Below are positions 56,341 through 64,000 of a DNA stretch of 64,000 bases, one piece after another. Each line of letters begins with the position of its first letter. Positions within the stretch are counted from its first letter, which is position 1. A model generated the notes under the pieces. That model was not told the origin of the DNA and did no database searches. It saw nothing but the letters and a program-made list of their open reading frames with translations. Position numbers and translations under genes: made by a program. Origin of the DNA: Cylindrotheca closterium (lineage: Eukaryota > Bacillariophyta > Bacillariophyceae > Bacillariales > Bacillariaceae); contig CAKOGP040001758.1 in assembly GCA_933822405.4 (NCBI GenBank), positions 550,467 to 614,466 on the forward strand, in the 5' to 3' direction.

Positions 56341-57998
56341 TGATGAAGACAAAGGACCGTCAGGAGCATTATTTTGGCTCTCTTTTGTGAAGAACATGCT
56401 GTATGGCATTCCTTCTTCATCTCCAGTTTCGACAACACTTCTTCATCCCGTGACTCAACAATCAACACTGTTCTGTGATGGCTGGTCCATGAGGCTATCG
56501 ATGCTTTGATTTGATACCGGTCGTTGTTTTGCTTGGATGTCTGTGTTCTCTGCTGAGAAGATCACTGCCAGATGGCCGATATCGTTGTCAAACCGATGAC
56601 AGTCTGTTTGCAACCTTGCCTTTTGCAGCGAACCATTGGGTCCAGCAGAGATACAAAAAACTTCTGGTTTAAATCCAAAATTGGATTGAGCCCAGAACAC
56701 TAGTGGCGGCTTCTGTCACGACGAAAAGCAGGGATGTGGTGGAGTGGCGATACCGTTGTTCAAGTTTCGCTCCTAGAACGCATGACTTCATAGCCGAAGG
56801 TCTCCATAGTATAATATAACACCCCAGTATAATATAAGATATTAGTTGACTGTGAATCGTTTATTTGTATGTTTTTTTTCTTGGCACTTCTTCCCCTAGA
56901 ATCAACCAGACATATTCTCTCCTAAGTATCGGGTCGGCGGCCATTTTGGTATCTATTGGAATACTACGTGTCAATTAATTGAGAAGGGCACATGCACTAG
57001 TACCTCACATCCAAACAACGAAGTATAGAAAAATATAACAATCATTTCTACTAAACTTTTTAAGGTCTTCCCCCCAAGATATGACAGGGAATTGTTACTT
57101 CATCTCCTCCTTGACCAAAATGGTTGGAGTATTTTCAATTTCGTCTCATTGTCGGGGCAAGAGTTAGAGGATGCACGATGTAGACCCCCTTGCAAGACTG
57201 ATCACCTCTTTTGGGAAGGTAACACTTCTTCTTGAAGTACTACTACTATAGAGTAGTACTAGCTAGCCTAGTACTAGGCAGTGCTGGGCGTCGAAGATAT
57301 GCCCCATGGTCCAATCACCACGATTCACAGTAGCTGACACATCGTGTTTCCTCCAGAGAATGCATGCCCCCCAGCTGGCTGGGGCGTTCCCTCTTTTCTC
57401 TCTTTGCGTGTCCTTGATGTGTTCTTGGAGTGAAATATGCCATGATATTTAAAAAATTGTGCCATGAAGCATCAAACGATATCCTGTGCTTCTATCCACG
57501 AGAAGCTATGTTTATATGGTGATGGGACGTACAGACGTTACCGTATATCAGACGATATACGTTTCAGCTGGTCACTACAGTACCCGGTGTTGGCTGAAGT
57601 AATTAGATTATTTAAGAATTTAAGTAGCGGTAGCTCGTTTATGAATGCCTTCTATTAGCGGTACAGCTCGAAGTTCTTTGTCCCCTTTTCGAGAATCCTA
57701 CCGGTATTCTTGGTGGTATACAACCGGGGTGGAACCTGGTACCGGTACCAATTATTGACCTCCTCGTGATTTTGAGCCATGTAACTTTTGGCCAACGCTG
57801 TAGTAGGCATTTCTCCTTGGTACACAGGGATCAGTACAGTATGCTTCAAGCATATCTTGGTTTGGGGTTATGTTGTGATCGATTGTTCAGTGCACTGTTC
57901 CATGCTGTTTGTTCCTAGCTGCTCTTGGTCATGTTTATGTTGAATTGTTTCATGGTCGCATTTTTTCAGAAACGCTCAATATGCCCTTGTCCTACGTT

Positions 57999-59021
57999 TC
58001 AATGTCCATTCTTGTTTCGAGTTTCTAGATCTTTGATTCGGCCGACAATGTCTTCGTTGGTCAAACATTCCACTCCTGCCGCCCGTCCCTTCTTCACAAC
58101 AAATCCATTCAAATGATCGATTTCTGACTTTTGCTGCTTCAATACAATATCCTGATACATTGAAGATCGATTGTGTTCCGTATCTCTGATCACCTCATAC
58201 ACAAAAGCAACCAATGCTTCTTTTGTGATTGGCTCTCCGCCGGCAGTCGAATCAGAATCGAGGTTGGCAACGGTTACAAGCTCATCCACAATTTCATGCA
58301 ACAGTTGCGGAAAAGAAGGCTCCAAAAGCAATTCGCCATTGTTGCATCGAAAGATTGCAGTGAGAGGGTTAATGACACAATTGGCAGCCAGCTTTTGCCA
58401 TAGCGTCACATTCATTTCGTGTGTTGGTAACGATTCGCAACGCATTCCGACGGAATCCCATAGCTCTGCAAGTTGTGGCATGCTGTTTTCAATATAGGTC
58501 TTGCCTACTCCTGCATGGACAACGTCCTGTTTGTTGTTTTCCATATACGCCCCATGAGTCGTGGTGGCCAATACCAGTGGAATCTCAAACTTTGCCAAGT
58601 CCTCTTTTACGGAGAGCGCTCCATTGCACATGATAATGATTTTAGATGTTTCCTTTTCCAGATATGTCAAGACACTTTCCACAGCTTCTTTGGCTTGATA
58701 TGATTTTGTCGTCACCAACAAGTTATGGATCCCGTTGTGTTCTAAAAGGTCCTCCTTGTGATGATTCTTCGATCCAATTACATGCTGTGGCACCTGTAGC
58801 GTTTCAACACTAGGTTTGGGATGCAGACGCTTTAGAGATATATCTCTTGTACCTGAATTCTGGTTGCTCTTTTTTTCATTGGTGGTAGCATTGTTGTTGT
58901 CGTTGTTGTTTCGTGCCAGCAACGTGACAGGATAGGTTGGACGAGATGATCGGATCAAGGCTGCCCAGCAAACTCCGATCGATCCGGCTCCCAGAATGTG
59001 GATTGGTTCTCGAAAGGCCAT
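57999..59021 (-). CDS. Ketopantoate reductase (PanE/ApbA)-like oxidoreductase, copy 2
   Basis: 340 aa, intronless. IHILGAGSIGVCWAALIRSS is the NADP-binding start, and WQKLAANCVINPLTAIFRC the catalytic-domain motif, both closely parallel to copy 1 (WQKLAANCVCNPLTALYDC). The middle has a longer insert with Asn runs (NNDNNNATTNEKK). The C-termini also match in plan (HLNGFVVKKGRAAGVECLTN against LNGYVVRKGRELGIDCPAN). The two copies are clearly paralogues. Substrate as for copy 1; distinct location or substrate for the two is possible. No targeting peptide is obvious. Confidence 0.85.
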   Translation of the reverse strand: MAFREPIHILGAGSIGVCWAALIRSSRPTYPVTLLARNNNDNNNATTNEKKSNQNSGTRDISLKRLHPKPSVETLQVPQHVIGSKNHHKEDLLEHNGIHNLLVTTKSYQAKEAVESVLTYLEKETSKIIIMCNGALSVKEDLAKFEIPLVLATTTHGAYMENNKQDVVHAGVGKTYIENSMPQLAELWDSVGMRCESLPTHEMNVTLWQKLAANCVINPLTAIFRCNNGELLLEPSFPQLLHEIVDELVTVANLDSDSTAGGEPITKEALVAFVYEVIRDTEHNRSSMYQDIVLKQQKSEIDHLNGFVVKKGRAAGVECLTNEDIVGRIKDLETRNKNGH

Positions 59022-59511
59022 GACTGCAGTGATTTACATCGGCTGGTGCGTGGATGTAATCAGGTCTCGTGTACGGTACTGTAATGAGTTTGTGTCCTCC
59101 CTCCACTCTTTCATATGTTCATTGCCGGCATTCAAAAATTGAATGGATGGATATTCTGGAATCGACTACTTCGATTGATCAGTGCGCACATGGAGCCTGC
59201 AGTCCTGGATCCAATCCTCGTGACGTAGATAAACATTCAATTTCGAACCGTTGAAACCGTTCGAGCACCAGCCACTCTTCAAAGATCGCAAAACTGACTC
59301 AACTCGGAGACTAGAGCCGTTGTGAAGACCCACAACCACCGACCCCTGAAGAGTGTCTGGTTTCCTACGACTGGAATTCTTTGAATCATCATCATCAAAG
59401 CAACACGATAATAGGCGAAAGACAAGGCGCTTGGTCACAGCAACCGAACGCGATACTACAATACGTCAAGAGAGAGCTACTGATATTAGATTCACTGCTA
59501 GCTTTCACACA
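59022..59511. other. Divergent intergenic region
   Basis: 490 bp between ketopantoate-reductase copy 2 (leftward) and the TPR-PDZ gene (rightward). It includes a GTAC-type word (TGTACGGTACTGTA) near 59070. The open frame that runs into the TPR-PDZ start is 5' leader. Nothing else seen. Confidence 0.45.
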
Positions 59512-61400
59512 ATGTCGTCGCCAATGATGGGAAAAGATTTTGATTACCGGCATGCCGCTTACAACGGCGGTCTTGGTGCCGTTCCCATGGAACCCGTCCT
59601 GGAATCACAACCCCCAGCCGCTGCTTCGTCAGCTCCTATGAGATCCCCGCTGCAACCTGCTCCAGCGACTTCCACTCCTTCTCCAGGACCAAGAGGACCT
59701 GAACACACTGATGGAGATGAAGCTTTGATGGATCTGGCGCAACTAGAAGATCTTCACAACGAAGCGGAACGAATGAAAGGATTGGGAAACAAACACATGG
59801 CAGCTCAGGTACGAAACGTTTTTTTGGTTCCGAATGGAAACTATGGTTGCAAGATCTTTCATATTGAGATATGCTTTGAAGTGAATCTGCCTTTTGAGCT
59901 CAAACGCTCATCTTATTGCTTCTTTTTCTCTTGTAGGAATATAACAAAGCATACAATGCCTATTCCGCGGCTCTTCAATTGTCCCCTGTGGGTCCATCAT
60001 CGCACGTGTTTTTGTCCAATAGATCTGCTGCTTTGCTTTCCTTGAAGAGATATTCTGCTGCAGCAACTGATGCCAGACGTGCTATTGCACTAGCCCCTAC
60101 CTTTGGAAAAGCGCATGCTCGTTTGGGTCAATCGTTGTATTTCTTGAAGGACTATGAAGGAGCTGTTAGTGCCTATCAGGACGCTATTACATATGAACCA
60201 GACAACCCAATCACTACTACCTATCTGGAAAAGGCAAGATTGAAATTGAAGAAACAACAAGATAAGGCACTTCGATCGAAACGCGGTGATGAGGTTTCTG
60301 TTTTGACGGAAGATACCAGTGTCCAACCCACCGTGGCTCCGAGTATTGCCTCCGATCCCAATGCGTCCACTGCCATGATTCAAGGATTGGGGATGAGAGC
60401 TAATGGAAATATCATGGCAATGGCGATAGCAGAAGGGGGCGAAGATCCAGATTTCGACGAGGCTCTTCGCATTCAAGAACGGGCCAACAAGTATCTGGCA
60501 AACAAGAATTACAAATACGCCATTGAAGAATACACGGCTGCCTTGTTTTTGGTTCCGGATGATTTTAACCTGTCTCCTGACTTGCATTTGGGCCGCGCTC
60601 ATGCGTTGAATGGAAGTCGAAGGCACGAAAGTGCCAAGATGGATGCTGTTCTGGCCCTGAGAATCAAACAATCGCCGGAAGCCTATTCCACTTTGGCAAA
60701 GTCTCTATTTTACATGAAAGATTTTGCTGGTTCCATTGACGCCTTTGGAGAATGTCAAGACATGTTGCCACAAGGAGAATCCTTGAGTATGTTTGATCGT
60801 GCTTACCTACAAAAGGCGCAACAAGCTCTGAGACAAGCAAGGGAAGAGGGTGAATGGTCAGAAGAAGTCGCCGGAAAGTCGTATTCAGCAAAACCTATCC
60901 CAAAATTGAAGCCACCACGATTTGTTCCACGCGAAGAGGTAAGTCAAGGCCATTGGTCCACATTGAATGATGGTTTTACTAGTAAGTATATATGTTCTAA
61001 CGTTTCTCTGCAGGCCTTGAATCGAACTCCAAATGTACGTGCCATGCCAAAGGATTGGCCACAACAATCACCACAATCTGCGGAACCCATTAGGTTTGGA
61101 CCCGAACGCGAGATTGTCTTTTTATCGGAAGCATTGGGAATTAAGCTAAACCGTGGACCCGACGGATTTGTGCGAGTCATTGATGTTTCGCCAGATGTTC
61201 CTGGATCACCCATTGCCCGTCAAGGGGCTATTGAAGTGGGAGATATTATTCGTGAGGCTGCTGGTGTGGATATTCGTCGACCAATTACCAATATAATGTG
61301 GGGTGATACAGTTGCCTTGATCAAGATGGCCCCTCGACCCGTTTCGCTCATAGCAGCACAAGAACTCGTCGTAAAGTCTGTGACACCTGAAAAGAGGTGA
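59512..61400 (+). CDS. TPR and PDZ domain protein
   Basis: Three exons, 59512..59808, 59937..60938 and 61014..61400 (introns 128 and 75 bp, GT-AG), giving 561 aa from the ATG MSSPMMGKD. The second intron is 25 codons long without a stop, so a retained form would also be readable. The N-terminus is Pro/Ala-rich, then a TPR block follows (EYNKAYNAYSAALQLSP, VFLSNRSAALLSLKRYSAAA, AHARLGQSLYFLKDYEGAVS), a linker, a second TPR block (YKYAIEEYTAALFL) and a C-terminal PDZ domain (LGIKLNRGPDGFVRVIDVSP, GAIEVGDIIREAAGVDI). The plan suggests an adaptor that links chaperones (TPR) to C-terminal peptide ligands (PDZ). Partner unknown. Confidence 0.88.
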
Positions 61401-61516
61401 CTGGCTTCCAACATTCCCGCATAGTTGCTTTGAATCATAACTAGTGGGAAACTATTTCGTTACTTTGTGTACTGCTTTATGTTTCTAGCTAGGCACTGTA
61501 ATATACTCGGCTAGAT

Positions 61517-64000
61517 TCATGCTTCACCACCGTTGGAATCCGAATCTTCATCGGTGCCTATCTGTTGGAGATTGAGGAGAGCGTCTTCGACAAGGTCCAT
61601 ACTTCGTTTGTCCTTGATCAGATCCTTCACTTTGGTGTAGCCCCTGTATCCTTTCATCTTTGCTTTCTGGAGAGCAGATTCAAATCGCTTTCGATTGTCG
61701 TCATCTTCGATTACTTCTTTCATTTTGGAGTAACCCTGCTTTCGTGCTGCCTTGATGGCCTTTTGGATCGGACCCCGATTTTCTTCGAGACTCGTCAGTA
61801 GGTTTGCGGCAATAATATTGGCAATGTCACTCTGTCCTTCCTCCGATTCCTTGTCTTGCTTCTTCTTCTTCCGTTGTGGCATTCCTGCATTGCGATCGAG
61901 TAGGAGTTGGGACCAAGCTTGCTCTACGCGAATGGCACTTTCGGTGCTGTTGGTGACTTCTGATATGCATCCAGTCTCGATGGAAAACCGAACCAAATCT
62001 AAATCTTTCAGATCATTCAATGCCCGGTCCACGTCAATTTCAACCTCCGCTTCAATATTCAGTGCTTGGTTGATTTCGTCGATACAACAGCTCAAAAGAT
62101 CCGAGTCATCACTCTGTGTCTGTGTTTCTGTGCCATTGAATCTATCCTCCAGCCACGATAGCACCAAGGAAGATCGAATTGCACGTTGCAAACCAGCCTC
62201 CGACATGAGGTATTTCAATGCTCCTTCGTTCCGATGCGATATTTTGGAGGTTAGAAAGTTCTTGACCAACAAATCGTACCGTGCCAACTTGTTCGAGTAC
62301 CGAATCACCGTTCGAAAGATCCACAATCCCACAGAGATGAGGGCCAATAGATCTAGTCGCGGACTGTCCAAACGGATGGATCCAAGAACAAGGGCAAAAG
62401 TTGCAATACTAATAGTATCAAACAGGAGGGCATCGGCCGGACGAAACACCAGCTTTGTTTTTGGAAATACACCTTGAATGTTAGACATTGGTACTCCTTG
62501 AAAGTTTCGTATTTTCAGACTGCTGGTGAAGGATTGATTTTTCCGTTTCGGAGGTTGTTCAAAGCCTTCAATGTCAAAGATATCCGCCAGATCGCTCACA
62601 AACTTTGGAGGGTAGAATCGTTTCGTCTCTTTTGGCAATGGTTTCCAGACAACGACAACCTGATCATTCACGAGTAGTAGTGGTTGTGCGTTAGCAATGA
62701 ATGGCATGACTCTTGGACTTCAGGACTAGAGAAAATATCAAAACTTACCTCTTCAAAGGTTGGCTCCACAAGTTCCGACTTTCCAAATATGGTAGAAATC
62801 AACGTTCGCCGGCCATATTTTGTGAAAATGTTGACCAAGTTGCTGATACTCACTCTTTCGAGCAGTTGGACACGCGGTGTGTAAGCAGCAGCATTGTGAG
62901 GCGAGCCTCCTCCCCCTCCTCCTCCTATTCGTGGCGCCAAAGAACCCTCCACTTGCTTGTCGTACTCGCAAAGATAGCCTTGGTGGTTCAGCTTTTCATA
63001 CAAATCATGTTCCACATCGGCATCAATCACTGTCGTTGTAGCTGCTGCTGCTGCATTCATGCCGTTTTGTGCAGTTCCATTGGTTGCAGCAGCAGGTGGC
63101 GTTGTGTCGTCGTCAAAGTCTTGGATTTCACACACCATGAATGGATCCAAGGCATCATCTGGATCCGGAGATCCCACAAAGCGCAGTCCAGATCCTCCAT
63201 AACGACCCAAATCAAGGACTCCTCCTTTGCTCGATGACGACAAGGATTTGATTTCCGATTCTGTTGTTTCGTCATTTTGTTCCGTTCTCAACTCTTTGGG
63301 AATGACGCTGTCTTTCCAGTCTTCAATCTTGCTTTTGATTTTTTTGGATTGTTGATTGGCCTTATGGAGCCATTTTTGTTCCACAAAGTCGAGCCTTCTT
63401 TTGACCCAGGCAGCGGATCTCCTGACCAAACTGGTTTGCAAATAGTCTAGTTTGGGAAGAATGAGACGACCAGTCGTAACCTCTTGCGAGTACCCCCGCC
63501 AAAAGACGAGACAACGGCCACCAAACAAAATTTCAGACTCCATATTTGGTAAAAGTTTTCCCTCGTCGCCTTCATCATCATTATTGTATAGTTCTGGATA
63601 GAATTCCTTGGCAATTCCTGGATCCAATTGTTCCAAGTCGGCCACAATGGACAATCGGAGCAAATATCCAACGTTGAGGGCATCGCAGAGATCCAAATCA
63701 CGTTGCGAGAGGGGCTTGAATCCAGCATCTTCCAACGAACTTTTCAAGAATGAGATCAACTCTTCGTCTTCTTGTTCGAGATTCTCGAAATGGTTGTCAT
63801 CGTCGTCCATCAGTACCTCCGTGGTGGTGTCTTCCACCACGGCACTATTGCTTGTTTCTGCTTGTTGTTTGGTGGTAGTACTCTTTGGCTGTAAGTACGC
63901 CAACGATTTGGTACATTTATAAGCCTGGGCATTGTAGTAGGCATCCAATTTTTCCAACAAATAAGGCTCTTGTTCCAACAATTGGCTGGGCAAGGCGGAA
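61517..64000 (-). CDS. DUF3754 (TMEM143-like) membrane protein, 5' end beyond the window
   Basis: Two exons in view: 62659..61517 and 62749 up to the window edge, joined by an 89-bp GT-AG intron. The join gives EPTFEE|VVVVWKPLP, the conserved DUF3754 core. The upstream exon runs off the right end at 64000, so the start is missing. The N-terminal half has GGRCLVFWRGYSQE and LPKLDYLQTSLVRR, and the C-terminal half two membrane helices (DALLFDTISIATFALVLGSI, LDLLALISVGLWIFRTVI). DUF3754 proteins, such as human TMEM143, are mostly mitochondrial membrane proteins of unknown function. The tail is Lys-rich and helical. Confidence 0.8.

Larger units (their letters stand above)
55316..57998. other. 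2.7-kb gene-poor region
   Basis: Between the GPCR gene and the second ketopantoate-reductase-like gene. It holds an 84-bp inverted repeat (55636-55719), a Cys-rich open frame on the minus strand (56035-56340), palindromic GTAC/CTAG words near 57238-57285 and TGGTACCGGTACCA at 57737-57750. Scattered short open frames match nothing. It may include the decayed remains of a mobile element, but no terminal repeats were found. Confidence 0.5.

Overview
This window looks like nuclear DNA of a photosynthetic stramenopile, most likely a pennate diatom. The species is not established; Seminavis or a similar raphid pennate would fit. Genes lie close together on both strands. Most are intronless or carry a few GT-AG introns of about 60-130 bp. 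Several proteins begin with a signal peptide whose predicted cleavage site is followed by Phe, the heterokont plastid-import signature. The gene set (GABA-B-type receptor, BspA-like leucine-rich repeat protein, secreted RXL/Lys-Ser protein, many TPR and ankyrin proteins) is typical of diatoms. Several gene starts and joins below were rebuilt by eye from splice sites.

Region by region. 0-3 kb: the 5' part of a mitochondrial carrier (minus), a single 5S rRNA gene (plus) and a ferric-reductase-type flavocytochrome (minus). 3.3-11.4 kb: the most unusual locus, two adjacent same-strand genes for proteins made almost wholly of ubiquitin-like units (about 10 and about 20), with no Gly-Gly processing sites and basic tails. 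11.6-18 kb: a SPRY-domain protein, an LRAT/NC-like protein whose 3' end is triplicated in tandem, a small unknown protein, a plastid-targeted TLDc protein and a Ctr-type copper transporter. 18-29 kb: a voltage-gated K+ channel, a DHHC palmitoyltransferase, a basic repeat protein, a membrane-anchored cyclophilin-like protein, a secreted RXL/Lys-Ser repeat protein, a patatin and a DCC-type thiol-disulfide protein. 29-41 kb: a short-chain dehydrogenase with an apparent frameshift, a secretory Hsp20, a flavin-reductase-like protein, an F-box/ankyrin protein, a TPR protein, a putative glycosyltransferase, a phospholipid scramblase and a BspA-like protein. 41-51 kb: two tandem WD40 paralogues, a small plastid membrane protein and SEC61 alpha. 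51-64 kb: a six-exon class C GPCR lying between two ketopantoate-reductase-like paralogues, 2.7 kb of mostly empty DNA, a TPR-PDZ protein and a DUF3754 (TMEM143-like) protein cut by the window edge.

No pathway-level cluster is evident. The relationships visible are local duplications (ubiquitin-like genes, WD40 genes, ketopantoate reductases, the LRAT-like tail) and divergent promoters. No tRNA, CRISPR array, intact transposon or virus-like gene was recognised.
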